Shown: in pieces, positions 29,794 to 37,676 of the stretch | How positions within the stretch are numbered: the first letter of the stretch is position 1 | Layout: each line of letters opens with the position of its first letter | Source: Sphingomonadales bacterium | GTDB lineage: Bacteria; Pseudomonadota; Alphaproteobacteria; Sphingomonadales; Sphingomonadaceae | Direction of reading: 5' to 3' | DNA length: 64,000 bases | Assembly (NCBI GenBank): GCA_016704425.1 | Contig: JADJAC010000011.1 | Coordinates: 124,001 to 188,000, forward strand | Notes under the pieces: model-generated | What the model saw: the letters and a program-made list of their open reading frames with translations, nothing else | Database searches by the model: none | Told to the model about the DNA's origin: nothing | Position numbers and translations under genes: made by a program

Positions 29794-31157
29794 AGCAGGC
29801 TGGGCTGCTCGGGCTTTGGACGATCATAGGCCGGTCTGCCCTCTTGCTCAACCCGCACGGAGACTTCACCATCCGCAAAGGTCAGGGTGAGCATCTTGGC
29901 GCGATTGGCTTTTGCAACGCTGCTCACGACTCCGCCCTGTCGGTCTTTCACCAGAACATAGCCGCGTTGCAGCGGCTTTTCGGGGTGAAGCGACTCTGCA
30001 AGTCGCCAGATCTGGGTCAGGCTTTGTTCGGCATTGGCCAAGCGCTGCGTCAGCATTGCGGGCCGAAGCGCTCCACTGACGCGGGCGAGGTCGCCGCGAG
30101 CGTCTGAAAGCCGATGCGAGAGCCCACGACGCAACCGGTCACTGAAATCATCGACCTTCTGCCTTTGCGGACCGAGGAGCGTATCCAGCGAAGGCAATCG
30201 CCGCGCCGTGGCGATCAGACGCTCATCGGCACGTTCGGCATAGCGGCGGACGGCTCGCAATGCGCGAGCCTGTGCCGATTGCAGGCCTGCGAGCAGTTCT
30301 GCGCGGACTGGCACCGCAAGCTCAGCTGCAGCCGTTGGCGTCGGTGCGCGGACATCTGCCGCAAAGTCGCACAGTGTCGTATCGGTTTCGTGCCCGACAG
30401 CGGAAATGACCGGGATTGTGGATGTGGCCACAGCCCGGACGACGACTTCTTCGTTGAAGGCCCACAGATCCTCGATCGAGCCGCCTCCCCGTGCGACAAT
30501 AATCAGGTCCGGGCGGTCCGCGCCCTGCATCGCCGAAAAGCCCGAAACCGCCGCAGCGACCTGTTCTGCCGAGCCGTGCCCCTGCACCAGCACCGGCCAG
30601 ACGATCACCCGGGTCGGGCATCGGTCAGCCAGTCGATGCAGGATATCACGAATGACTGCACCAGTTGGAGAAGTCACAACCCCGATCGTGCGCGGCAGGA
30701 AAGGCAGCGGGCGTTTGCGAGCCGGATCGAACAGCCCTTCGGCTTGGAGCTTTGCCTTCAGCTTTGCGAGCAGCGCCAGCAGGGCACCTTCGCCTGCGAT
30801 TTCCATCGAGTCGATGACGATCTGGTAGCTGGACCGCCCCGGATATGTCGTGAGCTTGCCCGCTGCGATGATCTCGACACCGTCCTGGGGCACGAACGGG
30901 ATGCGCGCGGCATTGCCTTTCCACATCACGCCGTCGATCTTCGCATTCTCATCCTTCAGAGAGAGGTAGAGATGGCCGGACGTTGCGCGCTTGAAGCCCG
31001 AAATCTCGCCGCGGATGCGGACATGGCCAAAACCCTGCTCGACATGACGTTTGAGAGCTGACGATATTTCGCTGACCGAAAGCACACCCGAATTGTCGCC
31101 CTGCCGTTCCTCGGCTAGGAGGCGCATCTCATCAAGCGGGGGCGTGTCTTCTTCCAT
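29790..31157 (-). CDS. xseA: exodeoxyribonuclease VII large subunit
   Basis: 455 residues. N-terminal OB fold (LSVSEISSALKRHVEQGFGH then VRIRGEISGFKRATSGHLYL), then the catalytic core with VVTSPTGAVIRDILHRLADR, the conserved ARGGGSIEDLWAFNEE and SAVGHETDTTLCDFAADVRA, and a coiled C-terminal region. With XseB it degrades single-stranded DNA to oligonucleotides. Start codon 31155-31157 shares two bases with the divergent purD start. The AAGGA ribosome site lies inside purD. A later ATG at 31127 is possible and would remove the overlap. xseB is not in the window. Confidence 0.95.
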   Translation of the reverse strand: MEEDTPPLDEMRLLAEERQGDNSGVLSVSEISSALKRHVEQGFGHVRIRGEISGFKRATSGHLYLSLKDENAKIDGVMWKGNAARIPFVPQDGVEIIAAGKLTTYPGRSSYQIVIDSMEIAGEGALLALLAKLKAKLQAEGLFDPARKRPLPFLPRTIGVVTSPTGAVIRDILHRLADRCPTRVIVWPVLVQGHGSAEQVAAAVSGFSAMQGADRPDLIIVARGGGSIEDLWAFNEEVVVRAVATSTIPVISAVGHETDTTLCDFAADVRAPTPTAAAELAVPVRAELLAGLQSAQARALRAVRRYAERADERLIATARRLPSLDTLLGPQRQKVDDFSDRLRRGLSHRLSDARGDLARVSGALRPAMLTQRLANAEQSLTQIWRLAESLHPEKPLQRGYVLVKDRQGGVVSSVAKANRAKMLTLTFADGEVSVRVEQEGRPAYDRPKPEQPSLL

Positions 31158-32427
31158 GAATATCCTTTTGATCGGCAGCGGCGGACGCGAGCATGCGCTG
31201 GCATGGAAGCTCGCGCAATCGCCCTTGTGCGATACACTCTATGCGGGCCCGGGCAACCCCGGCATTGCCGAGGAAGCGGAACTGGTCGATCTGAACATCG
31301 CCGATCACGCAGCGGTTGTAGCGTTCTGTGCGGGCCACGATATCGGTCTGGTCGTAATCGGCCCGGAAGGTCCGCTGGTCGATGGTCTTGCCGACGTCCT
31401 GCGCAGTGCGGGCGTCCCCGTCTTCGGCCCAAGTGCCGCGGCCGCGCAACTCGAAGGGTCCAAAGGCTTTACCAAGGATTTGTGCACGCGCGCTCATATC
31501 CCGACTGCGGCGTATGCGCGGCATGATGACATGGACGCGGCGTTGGCGGACTTGCCGCGCTTCGGCTTGCCTGTCGTGATCAAGGCCGACGGTCTTGCTG
31601 CGGGCAAGGGCGTTATCATTGCCGAAACGGGCGAAGAGGCCAGAGCCGCAATCGAGGACATGTTCAGTGGCGGGTTCGGCGATGCAGGGGCCGAAGTCGT
31701 GATCGAGGAGTTCATGACCGGTGAGGAAGCGAGCTTCTTCGCGCTTACCGACGGCACGAGCATTGTCGCGTTCGGATCGGCGCAGGATCACAAGCGCGTG
31801 GGAGATGGCGATGTCGGTCCCAACACTGGCGGAATGGGCGCTTACAGCCCTGCGCGCGTCCTGACGCCCGCGCTTGAGGCGCGCGTCATGGCCGAGATCA
31901 TCGAGCCGACCGTTGCAGCAATGGCCGCAGCGGGTACGCCCTATAATGGGGTGCTCTATGCCGGGCTGATGCTGACAGCGGATGGCCCCAAGCTGATCGA
32001 GTATAACTGCCGCTTCGGCGATCCGGAATGCCAGGTGTTGATGATGCGCTTTGCGGGCGATCTGGCGGAGCTGCTTCTGGCGATTGCCCAAGGACAGCTG
32101 GCCATAGCAGAGCCGCCTGTCTTCACCGACGATGTTGCGCTCACTGTCGTGATGGCTGCCAGGGGATACCCCGGCACGCCGGAGAAAGGTGCCCGGATTA
32201 CCATCGGGGATACCGGTGCCGTGAAGGTCTTCCACGCGGGCACGGCGATCCGCGATGGCCAGCTGATTGCCAGCGGCGGCCGCGTCCTCAATGTGACGGC
32301 AACAGCCCCAAGCGTCACGGGTGCGCGTGCTGCGGCCTATGCAGTCGTGGACGCGATCGATTTCCCGACCGGGTTCTGCCGCAGGGACATTGGCTGGCGC
32401 GAAGAGGCGCGCGAGCAGCAAGGCTGA
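31156..32427 (+). CDS. purD: phosphoribosylamine-glycine ligase (GARS)
   Basis: 423 residues of an ATP-grasp enzyme making glycinamide ribonucleotide, the second step of purine synthesis. The N-terminus MNILLIGSGGREHALAWKLA, the GPEGPLVDGLAD loop, KADGLAAGKGVIIAE, DHKRVGDGDVGPNTGGMGAY and EYNCRFGDPECQ are all diagnostic. The start is the ATG at 31156, whose first two bases also belong to the xseA start codon. Convergent with the RNase gene: the two stop codons abut at 32427/32428 with no terminator space. Confidence 0.97.
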   Translation: MNILLIGSGGREHALAWKLAQSPLCDTLYAGPGNPGIAEEAELVDLNIADHAAVVAFCAGHDIGLVVIGPEGPLVDGLADVLRSAGVPVFGPSAAAAQLEGSKGFTKDLCTRAHIPTAAYARHDDMDAALADLPRFGLPVVIKADGLAAGKGVIIAETGEEARAAIEDMFSGGFGDAGAEVVIEEFMTGEEASFFALTDGTSIVAFGSAQDHKRVGDGDVGPNTGGMGAYSPARVLTPALEARVMAEIIEPTVAAMAAAGTPYNGVLYAGLMLTADGPKLIEYNCRFGDPECQVLMMRFAGDLAELLLAIAQGQLAIAEPPVFTDDVALTVVMAARGYPGTPEKGARITIGDTGAVKVFHAGTAIRDGQLIASGGRVLNVTATAPSVTGARAAAYAVVDAIDFPTGFCRRDIGWREEAREQQG

Positions 32428-33396
32428 TCAGCCGGAGCGAGGCTCCTCTGCTGTCGCAAAGGGTCGGCCCGTCCGGCGTTCCAGTTCCGCGATCCAGTCT
32501 GGTCGGGTTGAGAGCCGCGCGTGCAGGGCTGGCGGGAGCCTCAGGTGCTGAACACCCGGACCGGTTTCGCGCTCGATCCGCCGCAATGCAGCGCGCAGGG
32601 CGGCGCCCACCGGGTCGCCCCGCACGGTTTCGGGGAGCGAGGCGCGCACCCGGCGACGCACGATCTGCATGAAGCCAAACCCGTTGATCGCGGTGCGCTC
32701 GAACGGCTGGGGCAGCGCGGCATCGAACGCATCGCTGGCAGCCTTGCGGGCAGTCTTGTCGGGCATCGTCGGGAAGTCGACACCAATCGAACCGCCAATG
32801 CCGTGCCGCACGATGGCTTCACCGACGGCTGTGGCCGCCGCGACCGAGAGAGGGGCCGGCGGCAGGCTCCCGTCAACGTCGAACAGGGTCATGGCAGGTG
32901 TGACGGAAAGCCGCAGGACGCCGCCCGGAAAGGCGATTTCCCCCCGCTCTGCCTCGTCCAGCACTTCGGACCAGCCTGAGGCCTCGAGCAGGTCGGCCTC
33001 ATGCGCATGGCAGGGACGAACGGCATGTCCGCTGGCGGTGATCCGCGCGAGCAGATCGGGCCCGGCCGCCGGTTCGGCGTCATCAAGCACTGCGACCGCC
33101 TTGGGCAGCTTGTTGCGACCCGGCTCGGGGATTGCCTCCCGAACGATGCGAACCTTCAGCGATGCGCCTTCGCTGATTCCGGGCGGGATGCCGTCAAGCA
33201 ACGCGTCGCCTTGCCCCGGAAGGGTCACGCGCCCCTGCAACCTCGGCACCAGCACCTCGAACAGTCGGGCCAGTGCAACAGTTCCGACGCGCGGTCCGCT
33301 GCCGTCGCATTCGACAGCTGCCTCAATGATTCGGCCATCGCTGACAAGCGCTGCCCGCGCTTCACCGATCCCGCGCTCGTAAAGCCATTCAGCCAA
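32428..33396 (-). CDS. RNase E/G-family protein, short form
   Basis: 322 residues from a TTG at 33396 that lies inside the end of maf (8-base overlap), giving (M)AEWLYERGIGEARAALVSDG, the usual start in related sphingomonads. Recognisable RNase G/E blocks: ALARLFEVLVPRLQGRVTLP, FPGGVLRLSVTPAMTLFDVDG (D-x-D metal region), GSIGVDFPTMPDKTARKAAS. It is much shorter than E. coli RNase G and lacks the S1 domain and the Zn-link cysteines. Its role may be limited rRNA or mRNA processing. Middle gene of infA-maf-RNase. Confidence 0.82.
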   Translation of the reverse strand: MAEWLYERGIGEARAALVSDGRIIEAAVECDGSGPRVGTVALARLFEVLVPRLQGRVTLPGQGDALLDGIPPGISEGASLKVRIVREAIPEPGRNKLPKAVAVLDDAEPAAGPDLLARITASGHAVRPCHAHEADLLEASGWSEVLDEAERGEIAFPGGVLRLSVTPAMTLFDVDGSLPPAPLSVAAATAVGEAIVRHGIGGSIGVDFPTMPDKTARKAASDAFDAALPQPFERTAINGFGFMQIVRRRVRASLPETVRGDPVGAALRAALRRIERETGPGVQHLRLPPALHARLSTRPDWIAELERRTGRPFATAEEPRSG

Positions 33397-33973
33397 GGGC
33401 AACGCCTGCCGACTGGAGCAGGGCGCGCGTCTCGTAAAGCGGCAGTCCCATGACACCGCTGTGCGATCCGGACAGGTGGCGGACAAAGGCCTCGGCGCGG
33501 CCCTGAATGGCATAGCCGCCTGCCTTTCCGTGCCATTCGCCCGTCTTGAGATAGGCGGATATGTCCTCCGACCCGAGCCGCTTGAAGGTCAGGATCGAGG
33601 TCGACAGCCGGTGGTGCGCCTTGCCTTGCCCGTCCACCAGAGTGACGGCGCTGAGCACCCGGTGACGCCGGCCGGACAGGAGCGACAGGCAGGCCAGTGC
33701 CTCCGCTTCGGTCTCCGCCTTGGGCAGGATGCGGCGCCCTGCGGCGACCACCGTGTCGGCGGCCAGGACCAGGCTGCCGGGATGCCGTGCGGCAACGGCC
33801 CCTGCCTTTTCGGACGCCATCCGCCGTGCATAGAGATGGGGCACTTCGCCCTTGAGGGGGCTTTCATCAATGTCCGCCGGATCGATCGCATCGGCCACAA
33901 TGCCGAGCCGCAAGAGCAGGTCCACGCGCCTTGGGCTGGCCGAGGCAAGGATGACGGATGGCCTATCCGTCAT
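33389..33973 (-). CDS. maf: Maf-family nucleotide pyrophosphatase
   Basis: 194 residues: ILASASPRRVDLLLRLGI (substrate loop S-x-S-P-R-R), ARRMASEKAG, LVLAADTVVAAGRRILPKAE, KTGEWHGKAGGYAIQGRAEAFV and SHSGVMGLPLYET. Maf enzymes hydrolyse non-canonical nucleoside triphosphates and are linked to septum control. The start lies 12 bases after the infA stop. Its end overlaps the RNase gene. Confidence 0.94.
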   Translation of the reverse strand: MTDRPSVILASASPRRVDLLLRLGIVADAIDPADIDESPLKGEVPHLYARRMASEKAGAVAARHPGSLVLAADTVVAAGRRILPKAETEAEALACLSLLSGRRHRVLSAVTLVDGQGKAHHRLSTSILTFKRLGSEDISAYLKTGEWHGKAGGYAIQGRAEAFVRHLSGSHSGVMGLPLYETRALLQSAGVALG

Positions 33974-33985
33974 GCTGAAACAGCG

Positions 33986-34204
33986 TCATTTGAAGCGGTA
34001 CGTGATCCGGCCCTTGGTCAGATCATAGGGGGTCAGTTCGACCATCACTTCATCCCCCGTCAGAACGCGAATGCGGTTCTTGCGCATCTTTCCGGCCGTA
34101 TGGCCAAGAATTTCATGATCGTTTTCGAGTTTCACACGGAACATCGCATTTGGCAAAAGCTCAACCACGGTGCCCCGCATTTCAAGAAGTTCTTCCTTGG
34201 CCAT
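33986..34204 (-). CDS. infA: translation initiation factor IF-1
   Basis: 72 residues, complete: MAKEELLEMRGTVVELLPNA then MFRVKLENDHEILGHTAGKM and the OB-fold end GRITYRFK. IF-1 occupies the A-site of the 30S subunit during initiation. First gene of the infA-maf-RNase run; its promoter should lie in 34205-34300. Confidence 0.98.
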   Translation of the reverse strand: MAKEELLEMRGTVVELLPNAMFRVKLENDHEILGHTAGKMRKNRIRVLTGDEVMVELTPYDLTKGRITYRFK

Positions 34205-34300
34205 AAAGTCCTGTTGGCAAATCCAGCAAAAAATTTGCGCGTCCTTAGCGCGCGAAGGACCGAAAGGGAAGATAGCGCGGAAACCAAGCCGTTCCGCCGC

Positions 34301-34786
34301 CTAGTCGCCAGGCTTCGGCATGGGTCGGTGTCCGTAGCTGATGACGCGCGTCATCACCCAATTGCCACGTTCCTTGCGCCATATCATCAGGAATTTCGCA
34401 ATCCCTTCGCACGCTCCGGTAGAGATTTCGCAAAAGCGGTGTTCGCCTTCCTCGACGGCTCCGAAGCCCTTGATCGGATAGATGCGCAATGTTTCGGCCA
34501 GCAATTCGCGGCGAACCTTTCCGCATATGTATTTGCGCGTGTTCGAAAGCACGGTCGCGCGATCCCAGGTCACTCCGCCCTTGTCGTGATAGAATTCGAC
34601 CCGCGGCGAGAAATAGCTGGAAAATGCCTTCAGGTCGCACCGGTTGTAGGCATCGAAAACGTGCGCATCGAGGCCTGCGATTTCTGCCGTAAGTGCCGGG
34701 TCATCCCCACTCTCCTGCGCCCGGGCCGGTGCTGTGCCGAGCAAGAAGGCGAACAGGCAAAGCAGGAGCAAGGCGGCGCGCTGCAT
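34301..34786 (-). CDS. exported NTF2-like (SnoaL/DUF4440) protein
   Basis: 161 residues from the ATG at 34786. Signal peptide MQRAALLLLCLFAFLLGTAPARA, then an NTF2-like alpha/beta barrel: ALTAEIAGLDAHVFDAYNRC, FSSYFSPRVEFYHDKGGVTW, then GEHRFCEISTGACEGIAKFL and WVMTRVISYGHRP. NTF2-like domains bind small ligands; no catalytic role is evident. A longer frame exists upstream, but it has no signal peptide logic and includes low-similarity sequence. Single gene, separated from infA by 96 bases. Confidence 0.78.
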   Translation of the reverse strand: MQRAALLLLCLFAFLLGTAPARAQESGDDPALTAEIAGLDAHVFDAYNRCDLKAFSSYFSPRVEFYHDKGGVTWDRATVLSNTRKYICGKVRRELLAETLRIYPIKGFGAVEEGEHRFCEISTGACEGIAKFLMIWRKERGNWVMTRVISYGHRPMPKPGD

Positions 34787-34892
34787 GGGGAATCGCCCGA
34801 TTCTGGACATTTCTAGCCGGAACTTGTCAAACTTGTCATTCCCCTCCGGTAGAATGATACCGGCCGAGGGTTGCTCCGGCGCGATGGCGCCG

Positions 34893-35090
34893 CATTGGTC
34901 AAAGGAGAGAAAAGTCTGTGGCTTCATCCTGCAGGATGGAGCAGATTCGGAACGAATAGGAAAGGGGTTTTTCCTGAGAAGAGCGGATTGAGGCTCGGCT
35001 ATGGTGTCGATTGTTTCTTGATGCTGGTTCGTTGTCTCTGAAGCTCCATGTGAATTGGCGCATGTCGCCTTTGGGGTGGGAAGCGGACAT
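34893..35090. repeat. dispersed intergenic repeats in the 34787-35124 gap
   Basis: CATTGGTCAAAGGAGAGAAA (from 34893) recurs with small changes at 37600-37627. TTTGGGGTGGGAAGCGGACA (35070-35089) resembles 5472-5491 and 35501-35520. No credible gene is seen in this 338-base gap. Confidence 0.45.
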
Positions 35091-35124
35091 TGACTAAACA
35101 ATTGCTCACGATGAAAACAGTGAC

Positions 35125-35493
35125 ATGAAATCCCGAACAGAGAAGCTGCCAAAGGGTCGGAGCTATCCCCTCAAACCGTCGTTGCTAGAATCGGCGGTCG
35201 CGGACGGGGGTCTTGAACTACCAGTCGAGCTCACGCGGTGGGATTATAAGAGAAACCAAACCTTAGAAGCTACCTTCCAGCCTGAGGCATCTAAATGGTT
35301 TGAGGTCGGGTTCTGGGTAACATGCGGAGCAGCGCCATCGGATCGGATGGCTAAGATACGAGCCGCGCTGGAGAGTGACGGTGTTCCGAAGTTCATCCGT
35401 TGGGCTAAGGAGATTGAGGCGCTCGATGCTAAGTCGCCTCGCCGACGGGAGCGGCAATACTTCAAATGGGAGTTTCCAGAGCCGGAAGCCTAA
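35125..35493 (+). CDS. conserved hypothetical protein, 122 aa
   Basis: Soluble, basic protein: YPLKPSLLESAVADGGLELP, VGFWVTCGAAPSDRMAKIRA, WAKEIEALDAKSPRRRERQY and FKWEF. The closing LDxxSPxRREKQYF-like pattern looks conserved, but I do not recognise a family of known function. It stands alone, with lower G+C than its neighbours, and is flanked on both sides by related short repeats (35070-35090 and 35501-35521). This suggests a small acquired cassette. No ribosome site is evident before the ATG. Confidence 0.6.
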   Translation: MKSRTEKLPKGRSYPLKPSLLESAVADGGLELPVELTRWDYKRNQTLEATFQPEASKWFEVGFWVTCGAAPSDRMAKIRAALESDGVPKFIRWAKEIEALDAKSPRRRERQYFKWEFPEPEA

Positions 35494-35609
35494 CGTCCAA
35501 TTAGGGGTCGTTAGCGGAAATTCGACGGCCTATAATAGGACCGTCGGGGGAAGTTGTTGGTTCGTCGAAAAATTGTCTGTCAAACGTCTGCACGTGCTAC
35601 GCCCGATGC

Positions 35610-36674
35610 ATGAATATCGGCATTTCCCGTCGCTCGGCCCTGATCGGGTCCGCCGCATTGTCATTGGCCAGTGCGGCCAAGGCTGTGCCCGGTCGTGAGG
35701 ACATGAGGCTGCGCATTCTACCGACGCGGGTTTACCGCTCCGTATTTAACGCGCGAGAAAACATGGACGGATGGGTTCTGTTTCTCATTTTGGAAGCCGT
35801 CGAGCAGCAACCCTTCCGACCCATCTCTCTCCACATCTCTTATCGGGCCGACGGCATGGTCGTGCGAGAAGACCGCATCAGCGGTGCCGCGCTTAACGGT
35901 GTCGCGCGTCAGGATATATCTCCGTCGCGGCTAACCGGGCAGACACCCAATCCACCTGTCTATTGGCCGCAGGCATTCCGGGTGCATTGCTACGTCCCTC
36001 ACGAGCCGGTGATCAGCGACTTGCTTTTCGAGCTCCGCCTCGCAGACGCCAAAGGCCGCGTGCATCGGATCACGCTGCAAACGCCGATCATCGACTACGA
36101 ACAGCGTACGGCGCTCATTTTCCCCTTCCGCGGCCCCGGTATTATCTCGCAAGCGGGCGTGCTTGGTGGTGGCCATCGCAATCGCAGCGGCGCCTTCGCG
36201 CTCGACGCGATCGGGCTCGCCGCCAATCACGCGCCAATGTTGAAGGCTGGCTCTGATCGCCCACAGGACTACGCCGGATGGGGGCGGTCAATTATAGCAC
36301 CGGCAGACGGGATCATCGTCAACGCCAGGAATGACCGCCCGGATCAGCCGAAAGACGGCGAGAGCAACCCGGCATATTATGCGCCCGAATATCCCAACGG
36401 TGGTGATGTTGGAAACAATGTCGTCATCGACCACGGGAACAACGAGTTCAGCCTGATTGCGCACATGCGCATGGGTTCGGTTCGCGTGCGGCCCGGCGAG
36501 CGGGTCACTCAGGGTCAGCAACTGGGCGAGCTTGGCAATTCAGGTGACACGAGCGGCCCTCATGTTCATTATCAGCTGCAAAACGGGCCTCGTTGGGAAT
36601 ATGCCGACGGCCTCCCCATGCGCTTCACGAACGTCTCGGGGCTAGCGCGTGGCAGCTACTTTGATGCATCGTGA
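35610..36674 (+). CDS. M23 peptidase-like exported protein
   Basis: 354 residues. A leader with twin arginines (SRRSALIGSAALSLASAAKA) is followed by a large N-terminal beta region (residues about 35-185). The M23 fold has GHRNRSGAFALDAIG (H and D ligands), IIAPADGIIVNARND, NNVVIDHGNNEFSLIAHMRM and GPHVHYQL (H-x-H). The zinc ligands look intact, so it may cleave peptidoglycan or another exported peptide. The D ligand lies further from the His than in classic LytM. It is an isolated gene in an accessory patch. ATG start at the leader. Confidence 0.82.
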   Translation: MNIGISRRSALIGSAALSLASAAKAVPGREDMRLRILPTRVYRSVFNARENMDGWVLFLILEAVEQQPFRPISLHISYRADGMVVREDRISGAALNGVARQDISPSRLTGQTPNPPVYWPQAFRVHCYVPHEPVISDLLFELRLADAKGRVHRITLQTPIIDYEQRTALIFPFRGPGIISQAGVLGGGHRNRSGAFALDAIGLAANHAPMLKAGSDRPQDYAGWGRSIIAPADGIIVNARNDRPDQPKDGESNPAYYAPEYPNGGDVGNNVVIDHGNNEFSLIAHMRMGSVRVRPGERVTQGQQLGELGNSGDTSGPHVHYQLQNGPRWEYADGLPMRFTNVSGLARGSYFDAS

Positions 36675-36994
36675 TCAACGGTCGCCAATGCCCTCGAAAG
36701 CGGACCTGTCTTTCTCCCCATTGCCTCTGCTTGTGCGCTGAACCATAACGGTCTTGGCGTCGCTACGCACGGCGCTGGGGCCTAGTAACCCCTCTTCAAG
36801 TGGTTGGGCTGTACAGAACAGCCCGCACATCCTCGACCCTATATGGTCGGGGGGCCTGTGACGCATGTCCAGGGCCCTCGGGTCTAAAGGTCGCAGGGGC
36901 CGTCTTGAAGCGGTTTACTAACTCCCCGATCAAAGGATTGGATGTGACGTCAAATGCGGGGGCGCCCGCGTTTCGGCCTTGCGGGAGAGTTCAT
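36675..36994. other. 320-base intergenic region
   Basis: No gene supported. A CGACC-N6-GGTCG hairpin lies near 36835-36855. Frames reading through lack ribosome sites and any recognisable domain. Confidence 0.4.
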
Positions 36995-37270
36995 GTGCCC
37001 AGGGGACAGTTTCTTGCTTTGCAGGGGAGGCTCTCGCCCTCTCCGACGCAGCCGCGCCATCTCTACAGGCTCCGCACGCAGGACGGCGCGCAGTGGTTCC
37101 TGCATATCTTCAAGCGCGTGGATCATTTGCTGGGCCGGGATGTCTGCATCGAAGGGACGCGCTCTGACTTTGCGACGATCGATGTGGACAGGATCTGGCC
37201 GGTCGGCGCGCCGCGTCCGATGTTCTTGCGGGAACGGCTGGCGCGCGGTTGGAATCGCCGGCTTTACTGA
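36995..37270 (+). CDS. DUF5818 protein
   Basis: 91 residues from a GTG with GGGAGAG 5 bases upstream: (M)PRGQFLALQGRLSPSPTQPR, then LYRLRTQDGAQWFLHIFKRV, LLGRDVCIEGTRSDFATIDV and DRIW. This is the sphingomonad OB-fold-like DUF5818 pattern (G-x-L-x-P ... G-x-W-x-L ... LLGR-x-V-x-V-E-G-x-R-S-x-F-D-x-L-x-V-D-R-I). Function unknown. The frame is open well upstream, but no start there has a ribosome site. Part of its C-terminal coding sequence is repeated at 37635-37663. Confidence 0.78.
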   Translation: MPRGQFLALQGRLSPSPTQPRHLYRLRTQDGAQWFLHIFKRVDHLLGRDVCIEGTRSDFATIDVDRIWPVGAPRPMFLRERLARGWNRRLY

Positions 37271-37306
37271 CTATATCGCCCCCAAACAGGCAAAAGGCGA
37301 TAGCTC

Positions 37307-37546
37307 ATGCAAGGTATGGGAGAAGACTGCCCGTTCGAATTCAATTTCGACGAAAAGAGCTTCAAGGTTGGCGATACGGTCAGTTACCGGGTCACTGGTA
37401 GCCTGAGCGACTGGCCATTTGTCGGAACGCTGATCGAAGTGCATGACGATCATGTCATCATCAGCGCCGATCCCAACGATCCCGCCAGCCGCATGAGGGG
37501 GACCCGCGAAAGCCGCCCGGTCGTCGAGGAATCGGAAATCGGCTGA
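37307..37546 (+). CDS. conserved hypothetical protein, 79 aa
   Basis: Small acidic protein MQGMGEDCPFEFNFDEKSFK, then VGDTVSYRVTGSLSDWPFVG and TLIEVHDDHVIISADPNDP. The V-G-D-x-V-x-Y-R ... F-x-G-T-L-x-E-V-x-x-D-x-V-x-I pattern suggests a small SH3-like or KOW-like beta barrel. It follows the DUF5818 gene by 36 bases and is probably co-transcribed. No known function. The stretch 37547-37676 after it holds a short duplication and no gene. Confidence 0.72.
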   Translation: MQGMGEDCPFEFNFDEKSFKVGDTVSYRVTGSLSDWPFVGTLIEVHDDHVIISADPNDPASRMRGTRESRPVVEESEIG

Positions 37547-37676
37547 GGCGTCACGATTCGCCTGTTGCCGCCGCCATGGATTTCAGGTCCGCCGACGGGC
37601 ATTGGCCAAAGGAGAGAGAAGGGTCTGCGCCTTCATGTTCTGGCGGGAACGACTGGCGCGGATGCTGGCGCCGTGA

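Noticed and set aside
34787..35152. N-terminal extension of the NTF2-like protein by 122 codons
   Set aside because: The internal ATG at 34786 begins a clean signal peptide; the extension is unlike anything and overlaps dispersed repeats.
36800..36994. N-terminal extension of the DUF5818 gene
   Set aside because: The family starts at (M)PRG, and only the GTG at 36995 has a ribosome site.
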